NCBI GenBank assembly: GCA_043802345.1 | Contig: JAZDLC010000005.1 | Coordinates: 1 to 5,771, forward strand | Direction: 5' to 3' | DNA: 5,771 bases | DNA from: JAZDLC01 sp043802345 | Lineage (GTDB): Bacteria; Planctomycetota; B15-G4; JADJEK01 | Part shown: in pieces, positions 1 through 5,771 of the stretch | Layout: each line of letters begins with the position of its first letter | Position numbering within the stretch: position 1 is the first letter of the stretch | Program-made: the position numbers and the translations under genes | The notes under the pieces: generated by a model | Databases searched by the model: none | Told to the model about the DNA's origin: nothing | What the model saw: only the letters and a program-made list of their open reading frames with translations

Positions 1-2
1 CC

Positions 3-1007
3 GCCCGCTTCGACCGGCTGCTTCCGCGCATCGCCGGGCTCTCCCTGCTGGCCGCCGCCCTGTGCCATCTCCTGCCCGTGGCGGCGTGGCTCCAGCTGCC
101 GTCCCGCTGGATGGCCGCTTTCCTGCCGTTGCTCGCCGGCGCCTCGCTTCTGCTGGGCCTGGCCGCCGGATCACTTCTGGGGAGCGGCCGGGACAGGAGC
201 TTCGCGCTGCTGCTGCTGATCGACCCTCTGCTGCGCTGCGGTCTCGGCGCGCTGTTCGGATGGCTCTCCCTGGGGACATCGGGACAGGGGCCGCTTCTGG
301 CGACCCTGCTCGGGCTCGTTGCCGCCATCCTGTTCGCGCGTTCGCGACTCCCTTCCGCTGACCGGAGCGCCTTGCCGCAGAAGCGCCGGGGGAACTCGCT
401 TTCCCTGGCCAGCCCGACGGCCCTCGCGGCCCTGGTCAGCCTCGGACTGCTGCTGTTCCTCGATCTGGCCGTCGTCCGGCTGACCCTCGATCCGATCCAG
501 TCGGCCCACTTCGCGGCGGTGGCGGTGATGAGCCGCTTCCTGATCCTGCTCCCGGTTCCCCTGTCGATCCTGCTGGTGCCAGCGGTCATCCGGCGTCTCT
601 CGCGCAAGGAGCCGGCCCACCCGGAGCTGCTCAGGACCCTCGGTGCGGCGCTGATCATCGCGCTACTCGGACTGCTGGTGGTCAACGAGTTCGGTGCGGC
701 GCTGCTCTCGTTCTTCCTGGACGCGGATGCGTACGGCGGCTTGCGAGCGGACTTCACCCGCTACTCGCTGGCTGCCGCCACCTTCGCGCTGTCGGAGGTC
801 CTGGTCTTCTTTGGGATTGCACTCGGCCGGGTCTCGCTGGCCCTGCTCCCGACCGCTGTGCTGGTGGTCGAGGCGCACCAACTCCTGCACAGGGGGCAGA
901 GCGTCGAAGCTTGTATCGCCATCGTCCAGACCATGGCCCTGGCGCTGCTCGGTTCGCTGGTGGTCGTCGTGCTCCTGCCGCTGTTCTGGTCGGGGAGGCG
1001 AGGGTAG
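3..1007 (+). CDS. Polysaccharide flippase-like membrane protein (MOP/Wzx type), 5'-truncated
   Basis: The frame is open from the window edge, so the N-terminus lies outside. The GTG at 78 is internal, because coding-like sequence continues upstream of it. The visible 334 residues are very hydrophobic, with about nine or ten predicted membrane segments (roughly 9-30, 38-60, 66-87, 96-113, 137-157, 170-192, 210-233, 255-290 as one or two, 302-328). Residues 152-195 carry the pattern typical of the MOP exporter superfamily (Wzx O-antigen flippases, MurJ): an Asp-led helix followed by 'SRFLILLPVPLSILLVP', matching the 'R-x-hydrophobic-lP-...-hydrophobic-P' stretch of the second half of these proteins. 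Such proteins flip lipid-linked sugars across the inner membrane. The fragment would be the C-terminal part of a protein of some 400-500 residues. A surface polysaccharide substrate is inferred only. MurJ or another multi-pass transporter is possible. The gene converges with the phosphatase gene to its right. Confidence 0.62.
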   Translation, partial: ARFDRLLPRIAGLSLLAAALCHLLPVAAWLQLPSRWMAAFLPLLAGASLLLGLAAGSLLGSGRDRSFALLLLIDPLLRCGLGALFGWLSLGTSGQGPLLATLLGLVAAILFARSRLPSADRSALPQKRRGNSLSLASPTALAALVSLGLLLFLDLAVVRLTLDPIQSAHFAAVAVMSRFLILLPVPLSILLVPAVIRRLSRKEPAHPELLRTLGAALIIALLGLLVVNEFGAALLSFFLDADAYGGLRADFTRYSLAAATFALSEVLVFFGIALGRVSLALLPTAVLVVEAHQLLHRGQSVEACIAIVQTMALALLGSLVVVVLLPLFWSGRRG

Positions 1008-1631
1008 GCGGCGGGATGCTCTCAGAGACCCGCCAGGTACTCCCCTGCGGTTCATCGAGACGACCTCCCAGCCGGACTCCCCTCGCCGCAGTTCGCTCAT
1101 GGCTCCGAGCACGAGGTCGTGGTCGCTGCCATCCTCCAAGAGCAGCCGCGCCAGGTTTCGGATCACTCCCCGGTGCAGGGCGAAGAGCACGCACTCCCCG
1201 AGATCAAGCTCCCGGATTCTCGCTTCCGCGCTCCGGATCCGTTCGAAGAACGACTTCCTCGACTCACCGCCTGGAAACTGGAAGTCTCCCCGGGTGGCCT
1301 GCCAGGCGCGGCAGCGGTTCGGATCGCGTTCCTCGATCTCTGCGAGAGTCAGACCCTCCCAATCCCCGAAATCGATCTCGTCCAGCTCCGCCAACACGTG
1401 ATGCTTCACCTGCCGGCCCCCCAGCGCCAGCCGGCCGCATGCGATGCTGCGACTGAGCGAGCTGGTGACCAGATCGGTGATCGGATACCCAGAAAGCGGC
1501 GGCGCCGCCGCCCTTGCCTGGGACCTTCCCAATTCGGAGAGCGGCACGTCGGTCCGCCCGCAGTAGCGGACGCTGGACTGCCCCGTGGTTTCGCCGTGGC
1601 GCAGGAAGATCAGTTGTCGGATCGCCTCAAT
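663..1631 (-). CDS. Histidine phosphatase (phosphoglycerate mutase-like), start and end uncertain
   Basis: This is a branch-1 histidine phosphatase domain. Counting from the ATT at 1631, it shows the RHG motif (residues 11-13, His12 being the expected phospho-acceptor), 'GRTDVPLSELG' (25-35), 'SSLSRS' with Arg61, 'DFGDWEG' (87-93, acidic proton donor region), 'FPGGES' (119-124) and 'ALHRGVIRNL' with the second His153. The domain is complete by about residue 195 (near 1049), the usual length of about 200. Relatives include cobalamin-pathway CobC, phosphoglycerate mutases and broad phosphatases; the substrate cannot be told. It follows the 563-residue membrane protein gene closely, so the two are probably one transcript. 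Two oddities: the only ATG, GTG or TTG in frame is a TTG at 1823, deep in the upstream gene, so ATT 1631, ATC 1622 or CTG 1613 would have to be used, or a base is missing upstream. The frame also does not stop until 663. Residues after about 209 are antisense to the flippase and look like shadow translation, rich in Q, E, R, H and D. Confidence 0.78.
   Translation of the reverse strand: MEAIRQLIFLRHGETTGQSSVRYCGRTDVPLSELGRSQARAAAPPLSGYPITDLVTSSLSRSIACGRLALGGRQVKHHVLAELDEIDFGDWEGLTLAEIEERDPNRCRAWQATRGDFQFPGGESRKSFFERIRSAEARIRELDLGECVLFALHRGVIRNLARLLLEDGSDHDLVLGAMSELRRGESGWEVVSMNRRGVPGGSLRASRRLPSPPRPEQRQEHDDHQRTEQRQGHGLDDGDTSFDALPPVQELVRLDHQHSGREQGQRDPAECNPKEDQDLRQREGGGSQRVAGEVRSQAAVRIRVQEEREQRRTELVDHQQSE
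1010..1034. terminator. Possible hairpin terminator between convergent genes
   Basis: GGCGGG at 1010-1015 pairs with CCCGCC at 1029-1034. Inside it, TCT at 1020-1022 can pair with AGA at 1026-1028, leaving ATGC at 1016-1019 as a bulge. The repeat begins two bases after the flippase stop and lies where the phosphatase domain has just ended on the other strand, which is where a bidirectional terminator is expected. There is no T-run on either side, so it is not a classical intrinsic terminator. In GC-rich DNA a six-base stem can arise by chance. Confidence 0.25.
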
Positions 1632-1638
1632 GATGCTG

Positions 1639-3330
1639 CTAGCTCTCGCTCTTTTGCCATGGCCATTCCGGCTGTCCGGGAAGGGCCACCACTCGGCTGG
1701 AAAGGGAATCGAGGCGCGCCTGGCGCCGGTCGCCCAGCAGCGGCGCGCAGGCGGCGAACGCCAGGAAGAGCAGCACCGCGTAGGCCAGGAAGAAACCCGA
1801 CAGACGCCGCGAAACCGATCCAAACGACCGGAATCGAGCGTTCACCAGATGCGGCAGGAGAATCACCACCGCCGCCACCAGCGGCAGGAGGAACAGCACC
1901 GGCGACGGCTGCGCCAGCACTGCCAACCAGTCCCCGACAGCACTCGCCTCCCAGACCACGCCACCTGCCGGCTCCAGGTCCATGACACCGCTCATGTGAT
2001 GGAACGGATACAGGCCGCGTGACCCGAGGTAGACCAGCAGGCCGGCGGGTGTCAGCGCGGCAATGACGAAGATCCCCGGCGAGGAGGGAGTCGGCACCTT
2101 GCGCCGGCGAGCCCTCGCCGCCGCCGGAAGGAGCAGCAGGCTGAGAGCCAGGCTGACGGCGATCCAGGGCAGGAAGATCGCATGCGCCGCGGTGGCGCGG
2201 ACAACCTGGTCGCTGCCGAGCGAGGCCCGGCGACGGGCGGGTCCGGAGCGGTACGAAGGATCGAGCGCTGCCCGGACGAATTCCCGGTCCGATTCCAGCG
2301 TGGCGGCGCCTTCGGTGTACCCCGCGCCGACCAGTCTCTGCCACAGCAGCCAGCCTGAAGGACCGGGATTCGCGCTCCTGGGAATGGAGCTGTTTCCGGG
2401 AGGAAGGCCGGCGGCCAGCGCCTGCAGATAGCTCTCCTCCGCCTCGACCGCCTGTCGGCCGTCCCGGACCAGCAACTCGGAATTCAACAGCTTGATGCCG
2501 GTGCCGTGAATCGCCAGGAAAGTCTCCATCCAACCGTCCGATCCGGGCGAGGAGCCCGGAATCCCGGAGACTTCGACAGCGTCGATCCGGCCCAACTCAT
2601 GCGCCACGTTCTCCAGCGTCTCGCCCGAAGAGAGGCCCCTGCCAAAGTAGGCGTCTTCCAGGAGGAACTCCCGCGCCTCCAGGTCCAACAACCCGCGTCC
2701 GCGCAGAAAGGCGTAGGCCGCCACGCTGCGCGGGCGCAGTTTGGAATCGACATACGGCGCGCGGGCAGCCATCAACAGCGAGTCCCGGGCCTCTTCGATC
2801 CGGCCTTCGAAAAGAGCAACCTCAGCGGCGATCAGGTCCAGGAAGCCGTTGTTCGGATCGTGGCTCCTTGCCAGGCGAAGCACCTCCCGTACCAGCAACC
2901 GTTCCTCGGCTTCCTGCCTCCCGTCCAGCGGACCGAGCACTGAGCGGTGCGCCCGCACCACGTCCACCACCAGCGCAGTGGCCGCGGGTTCCTCTTCCAG
3001 ATCCATCGAGACATCGAGCAGCAGTTCGAGATGATGCTCGAATCGCTCCCCTTCAAACCCGTCCCCCGCGAGCCAGGCGCAGATCCAGTACAGCTCGGCA
3101 GCACCCAGCCGCTCCACGGATGACCGCTCCGGGTCCAGGGCGGATTCCCCGAATTCCTCGATATACCGCGCCAGACCCCGGGGCTCATCGAACCGGTACG
3201 CAAGCTGTCCGGTGACCTCGTGCGGGAGAAACCGTCCGACCGCGCCTGCCAGCAACTCCGCGCGAGTTCGGTCCAACGCGACCAGCACGACGATGAGGCC
3301 CAGCCCCAGAAGAAGCGTCCAGTTCTTCAA
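1639..3330 (-). CDS. Unrecognised membrane protein with TPR-like helical region
   Basis: I do not recognise this 563-residue protein. Residues 4-20 form a signal-anchor or signal-peptide-like hydrophobic segment. Residues 40-380 are soluble and mostly helical; 'DPNNGFLDLIAAEVALFEG' (158-176) followed by 'RIEEARDSLLMAARA' reads like a TPR unit, and 282-308 may be a second. Four hydrophobic segments follow at about 384-404, 417-436, 475-495 and 511-531, then a short polar tail ending in KSES. The layout suggests a helical-repeat domain anchored at both ends, probably facing the periplasm, and so perhaps a protein-interaction scaffold in the envelope; this is inference. The start is TTG at 3330: an in-frame TGA at 3342-3340 excludes anything upstream, and GGTGAG at 3344-3339 lies eight bases before the TTG. 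It is divergent from the CHASE2 gene, and its stop (1641-1639) is seven bases before the ATT proposed for the phosphatase. Confidence 0.8.
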   Translation of the reverse strand: MKNWTLLLGLGLIVVLVALDRTRAELLAGAVGRFLPHEVTGQLAYRFDEPRGLARYIEEFGESALDPERSSVERLGAAELYWICAWLAGDGFEGERFEHHLELLLDVSMDLEEEPAATALVVDVVRAHRSVLGPLDGRQEAEERLLVREVLRLARSHDPNNGFLDLIAAEVALFEGRIEEARDSLLMAARAPYVDSKLRPRSVAAYAFLRGRGLLDLEAREFLLEDAYFGRGLSSGETLENVAHELGRIDAVEVSGIPGSSPGSDGWMETFLAIHGTGIKLLNSELLVRDGRQAVEAEESYLQALAAGLPPGNSSIPRSANPGPSGWLLWQRLVGAGYTEGAATLESDREFVRAALDPSYRSGPARRRASLGSDQVVRATAAHAIFLPWIAVSLALSLLLLPAAARARRRKVPTPSSPGIFVIAALTPAGLLVYLGSRGLYPFHHMSGVMDLEPAGGVVWEASAVGDWLAVLAQPSPVLFLLPLVAAVVILLPHLVNARFRSFGSVSRRLSGFFLAYAVLLFLAFAACAPLLGDRRQARLDSLSSRVVALPGQPEWPWQKSES

Positions 3331-3338
3331 TCGAATCG

Positions 3339-3344
3339 CTCACC
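3339..3344 (-). promoter_or_regulatory. Ribosome binding site supporting a TTG start
   Basis: On the minus strand this reads GGTGAG, a good match to part of the anti-Shine-Dalgarno complement (GGAGGTGA). It lies eight bases upstream of the TTG at 3330-3328. Together with the in-frame stop overlapping it, this decides the start of the 563-residue membrane protein. Confidence 0.5.
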
Positions 3345-3377
3345 CAATCGTGCTCGTGCGTACGCCGCGGACCGGCC

Positions 3378-3407
3378 ATGGTAGCAGGCCGTCGAAGAAC
3401 TGCGCAA
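3378..3407 (-). promoter_or_regulatory. Possible promoter of the leftward operon (extended -10)
   Basis: On the minus strand TACCAT (3383-3378) is preceded by TGC, giving the TGn extended -10 arrangement. TTGCGC (3407-3402) lies upstream with an 18-base spacer; it is a weak -35 with three of six matches. Transcription would start near 3371, about 40 bases before the TTG start codon at 3330. The -10 is only four of six, so this is a candidate based on position and composition. Confidence 0.3.
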
Positions 3408-3464
3408 TGCCAAGGCAGGACCATCGCGCACCCCTCGGGGCACGGACCGCGGGCGATTGGTGCA

Positions 3465-3494
3465 TTGACCTTTGCCCCGTGCCTGGGGTACAAG
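3465..3494 (+). promoter_or_regulatory. Sigma-70-like promoter of the CHASE2-symporter operon
   Basis: TTGACC (3465-3470, five of six to consensus) and TACAAG (3489-3494, four of six) are separated by 18 bases. Transcription would begin around 3501, leaving a leader of some 20 bases before the ATG at 3523. The spacer contains the inverted repeat CCCC-gtgcct-GGGG (3475-3488), which could be an operator or chance in GC-rich DNA. The spacing to the ATG supports that start over the TTG at 3472, which would fall between the two promoter elements. The intergenic region 3331-3522 holds nothing else I can identify. Confidence 0.5.
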
Positions 3495-3522
3495 GCGCCG
3501 TCTCCTGACCTCCTGGTTGTCC

Positions 3523-4785
3523 ATGCAGCGATCTTCAGCGGTCACCGCCGGCCTGTTCCTGGGCGCACTGGCAGGCGTGGTCGCCAGCCTGCTGGGGAGG
3601 ATCCCCGCCCTGCGGGAGGCGGAGCACGCTGTCGTCGACCGCCTCCTGATGGTGTTCGCCGAACCAGGCAAGGCGGAGTCATCCCGGGTCAAGCTCGTCC
3701 TGCTGACTGACGGGGACCGGAGCGTGGACCAGGAAGAGCCGATTCTCGTCGGTGAGTTGCTGGAGGGCCTGGCCGGACGGAAGCCGGCGGCCCTGCTGCT
3801 GGACGACCGGTTGGCCGGGCCGGGTTTCCTGCGAGACGCGGATGTTGGCGCGCTGGCCGCCCACCTTGCCGCGGCCCGGAGAGTCGTCCTTTCAGCGAGC
3901 GCCGAATCCTCCAGCGAGGCGTCCGCTCCGCCGCCGACTCTCCCCGAGAAGGACCGGGTGGAGGTGTACGGCCGCTCCGACCTGCTGCCGGTAGCAGCAA
4001 GCGTCCGCCTGCCTCCCGAGCAACTGATGCTGGCGGCCCATCGGATCGGCATCGCCGCGCTCCACCCTGACGGAGAGACGGTAAGGAGTGTCCCGGTTGC
4101 ATTCAGGGTCGGCGCTCACTTCGTTCCCTCTCTTCCGGTAGCGGCGGCGATGACCGCCTTCGATGAGTCGTCGCTGAATATCGTGGACGATGGTCGCATG
4201 CTGCAAGGGTTCGCCGGAATCGATCTCCCGCTCGACGGACAGGCCAACCTGCTGCTGAACTACCGCGGGCCGCGAGGCAGCTTCCGGACTATCGACGCCG
4301 ACCGCCTGGCCAGCGCGTTCAAACATCCGCAGGAGCCCTGCGACTGGCTCGATTCCCTCTCGAAGGGGGTGGACATCGTGGTGGTGAGTATCGTCCCCCG
4401 GGAAGCTCCTCCACTCCACCGTACCCCCACCGATCCGGGCATGTCCGGGTCGGAGATTCTCGCCACGGCCCTGGACAACATCGTGCGCGGCGATCCCCTG
4501 GCCCGGCCGGGCGTGACCCTCTTGCGGTTCATCGCCGTCTTGCTCGGGTCGCTGGCCGGCCTCCTGGCGGCTCTCTCCCGCCGCCTCTGGCCGGCGTTGC
4601 TTCTGTGCGTGGGCCTGTTGGTGCTGCATGCCGCCACGGCTGTCTTGCTGGTCCACGAGGGGTTGGTGATCGACCTCCTCCCGCCAGTCGCGGGAGCGGT
4701 GCTGGCTCTGCCCCTGGTGAGAATCTTCCTGCGCCTTTCTGGCGGAGACGCAGGGCGCCCCGATGCCCGCGAGGAGAGCTCATGA
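3523..4785 (+). CDS. CHASE2 sensor-domain membrane protein without an output domain
   Basis: From the ATG at 3523 the protein has 420 residues. A membrane anchor at about 7-24 is followed by an extracytoplasmic region (30-330) that reads as a CHASE2 domain: a D-R-L-L opening (39-42), 'VKLVLLTDGDRSV' (56-68) at the place of the usual 'v-i-x-ID-x-x-S', 'KPAALLLDDRLAGP' (87-100), 'IGIAALHPDGETVRSVPV' (175-192), 'LLNYRGPRGSFRTI' (244-257), 'KGVDIVVVSIVP' (281-292) and 'MSGSEILATALDNIVRGDP' (307-325). Three membrane helices follow at about 332-351, 354-377 and 379-402, as is standard after CHASE2, then an 18-residue polar tail. CHASE2 normally senses unknown signals for histidine kinases, nucleotide cyclases, diguanylate enzymes or Ser/Thr kinases; none is attached here, and the stop is clean. 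There is no clear ribosome binding site before the ATG. The stop overlaps the next start as ATGA, so it is translationally coupled to the symporter. Confidence 0.8.
   Translation: MQRSSAVTAGLFLGALAGVVASLLGRIPALREAEHAVVDRLLMVFAEPGKAESSRVKLVLLTDGDRSVDQEEPILVGELLEGLAGRKPAALLLDDRLAGPGFLRDADVGALAAHLAAARRVVLSASAESSSEASAPPPTLPEKDRVEVYGRSDLLPVAASVRLPPEQLMLAAHRIGIAALHPDGETVRSVPVAFRVGAHFVPSLPVAAAMTAFDESSLNIVDDGRMLQGFAGIDLPLDGQANLLLNYRGPRGSFRTIDADRLASAFKHPQEPCDWLDSLSKGVDIVVVSIVPREAPPLHRTPTDPGMSGSEILATALDNIVRGDPLARPGVTLLRFIAVLLGSLAGLLAALSRRLWPALLLCVGLLVLHAATAVLLVHEGLVIDLLPPVAGAVLALPLVRIFLRLSGGDAGRPDAREESS
4771..4776 (+). promoter_or_regulatory. Ribosome binding site of the symporter gene
   Basis: GAGGAG, extending to GAGGAGAG, lies five bases before the ATG at 4782 and inside the last codons of the CHASE2 gene. 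It selects this ATG over the in-frame ATG at 4812, which has no comparable site, and supports coupled translation of the two genes. Confidence 0.7.
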
Positions 4786-5771
4786 CCGGGACGTTCTCCA
4801 CGCTCGCAAGCATGAACTTCACGGCGATCGACTGGGGAGTGGTGTTGCTCTACTTCGTGCTCACCACGGTGCTCGGCGCGCGGCTCGCGGGGAAGCAGGC
4901 CACCATCCGGGACTTCTTCCTCGGAGGACGGAAGCTCCCCTGGTACGCGGTGGCCGGCTCCATCGTGGCCACCGAGCTGAGCGCGATGACCTTCGTCGCG
5001 GTGCCGTTTGTCGTCTTCAAGCCGGGCGGGAATTTCACCTATTTGCAGTTGGGCGTCTTCGGCGCGCTGTTCGCCCGCCTGATCGTCGCGTATGTGCTGA
5101 TCCCGGCCTACTACCGGCGGGAAATCTATTCGCCGTACGAGTACATGGGGAATCAGCTCGGCGGCCCGGTGAGATCGATGACCAGCGCCCTGTTCATGCT
5201 GGGCGGCATCCTCGCCCAGTCATCCAGGGTGTTCCTGACCGCCGTCGTCCTGGAGTTGATCCTGGGCGATTCAGTGTTCGGGCCGCTGGAGGCGGCGACC
5301 GGGATCTCCAGCCTGGCCTGGGCCATCTGGACCATCAGCCTGGTGGCAATCCTCTGGACCCTCATGGGTGGCATCACCACGGTGATCTGGACCGACGTGA
5401 TCCTGTTCCTGGTCTTCGTGATCGGGGCGATCGTGGCGCTGCTGGTGGTGGCCGCCCACCTCGATGGCGGCTTCGCCGAGATGTTCGAGGTGGGTCTTCA
5501 GGCGGACAAGCTCACCTTCTTCGACTTCAGTACCGACCCGACCCGGGCCTACACCATCTGGGGCGCCGCCATCGGCGCCACCATCGGCATGGTCGGCGTC
5601 TACGGCACCGATCAACTGATGGCCCAGCGGATGTTCTGCTGCAAGGACGCGCGGGATGCCCGGCTCGCCGTGATCAGCAGCTTCGCCGGCCAGGGCGTCA
5701 CGCTCCTGGTCATGCTGGTGGGCGTCGGCCTCTTCGCCTACTACGCGAAGCACCCTCTCTCCGGAACCGAC
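4782..5771 (+). CDS. Sodium:solute symporter (SSS family), 3'-truncated
   Basis: The frame is open from the ATG to the window edge, giving 330 residues of a family usually 450-600 long. It is an inner-membrane Na+-coupled uptake carrier of the LeuT-fold SSS family (PutP, SGLT, PanF type). Family marks are 'DFFLGGRKLPWYAVAGS' (44-60), 'VATELSAMTFVAVP' (62-75), 'PGGNFTYLQLG' (81-91), 'TLMGGITTVIWTD' (193-205) and 'YGTDQLMAQRMFCCKDARDAR' split as YGTDQLMAQR (274-283) and CKDARDAR (287-294). About eight membrane helices are visible, at roughly 16-34, 54-79, 90-110, 132-158, 176-196, 203-226, 257-280 and 297-320. The residue after 'WTDV' that is often followed by Gln in the family reads I-L here, a minor departure. 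The substrate (sugar, amino acid, sialic acid, carboxylate) cannot be deduced. The gene overlaps the CHASE2 stop by four bases (ATGA), so the two proteins are made from one message. Confidence 0.9.
   Translation, partial: MTGTFSTLASMNFTAIDWGVVLLYFVLTTVLGARLAGKQATIRDFFLGGRKLPWYAVAGSIVATELSAMTFVAVPFVVFKPGGNFTYLQLGVFGALFARLIVAYVLIPAYYRREIYSPYEYMGNQLGGPVRSMTSALFMLGGILAQSSRVFLTAVVLELILGDSVFGPLEAATGISSLAWAIWTISLVAILWTLMGGITTVIWTDVILFLVFVIGAIVALLVVAAHLDGGFAEMFEVGLQADKLTFFDFSTDPTRAYTIWGAAIGATIGMVGVYGTDQLMAQRMFCCKDARDARLAVISSFAGQGVTLLVMLVGVGLFAYYAKHPLSGTD

Noticed and set aside
206..237. CTG-rich run resembling a trinucleotide repeat
   Set aside because: It encodes consecutive leucines and neighbours in a flippase membrane segment, is short and interrupted, and needs no repeat explanation.
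1119..1985. Plus-strand open frame of 288 codons
   Set aside because: It is antisense to both the phosphatase and the membrane protein, shows no domain, and is Pro, Arg and Ala rich; a shadow.
1610..2533. Long minus-strand open frame of 307 codons
   Set aside because: It lies inside the 563-residue membrane protein gene on the same strand in another frame. It is G, R, P and S rich with no recognisable motif, as expected of a shadow in GC-rich DNA.
3472..3522. TTG at 3472 as an earlier start for the CHASE2 protein (17 extra residues)
   Set aside because: It falls between the -35 and -10 of the likely promoter, has no ribosome binding site, and would put an arginine-rich stretch before the membrane anchor that begins naturally after ATG 3523.
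3327..4052. Minus-strand open frame of 241 codons opposite the CHASE2 gene
   Set aside because: Its composition (Ser, Arg, Ala, Pro runs) and lack of motifs mark it as an antisense shadow of the CHASE2 coding sequence.
3472..4785. Adenylate cyclase or kinase identity for the CHASE2 gene
   Set aside because: CHASE2 usually comes with such domains, but the protein ends 18 residues after the third helix and the next frame is clearly a symporter, so no catalytic domain is present.
5271..5753. Minus-strand open frame of 160 codons rich in H, D, G, E and Q
   Set aside because: This is the hydrophilic antisense reading of the symporter's hydrophobic codons.

Overview
This is a GC-rich bacterial window, roughly two thirds G+C by eye. 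GC-rich third positions leave long spurious open frames on both strands. It holds five genes and looks like ordinary chromosome: I see no rRNA, tRNA, CRISPR array, insertion sequence or phage gene. The host cannot be named from sequence alone. A CHASE2 sensor protein, a TTG-started gene and an SSS symporter would fit a high-GC Gram-negative lineage such as Acidobacteriota, Candidatus Eisenbacteria or myxobacteria-like groups, but this is only a guess.

Left part (1-1007): the C-terminal part of a multi-pass membrane protein of the MOP/Wzx polysaccharide flippase type, running rightward and cut by the window edge. Middle part (about 1040-3330): a leftward two-gene unit. Its first gene encodes a 563-residue protein with one N-terminal membrane segment, a helical TPR-like region and four C-terminal membrane segments; its function is not recognised. 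A histidine phosphatase (phosphoglycerate mutase-like) follows almost immediately. The phosphatase converges on the flippase gene. Its frame has no normal start codon at the right place and no stop until 345 bases inside the flippase gene, so both ends are in doubt. A small inverted repeat sits at the convergent junction.

Right part (3331-5771): a 192-base divergent intergenic region with a good sigma-70-like promoter facing right, then a two-gene operon. The first gene encodes an orphan CHASE2 protein: an extracytoplasmic sensor domain and three membrane helices, with no kinase, cyclase or other output domain. Its stop overlaps the start of a sodium:solute symporter (SSS family) as ATGA, behind a strong ribosome binding site. 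The symporter runs off the right edge.

The most interesting points are the output-less CHASE2 protein translationally coupled to an SSS transporter (perhaps a sensor or regulatory partner of the transporter), and the phosphatase with anomalous start and end, which may reflect one-base errors, true frameshifts or a non-canonical start. I saw no clear evidence of a wholly new system.
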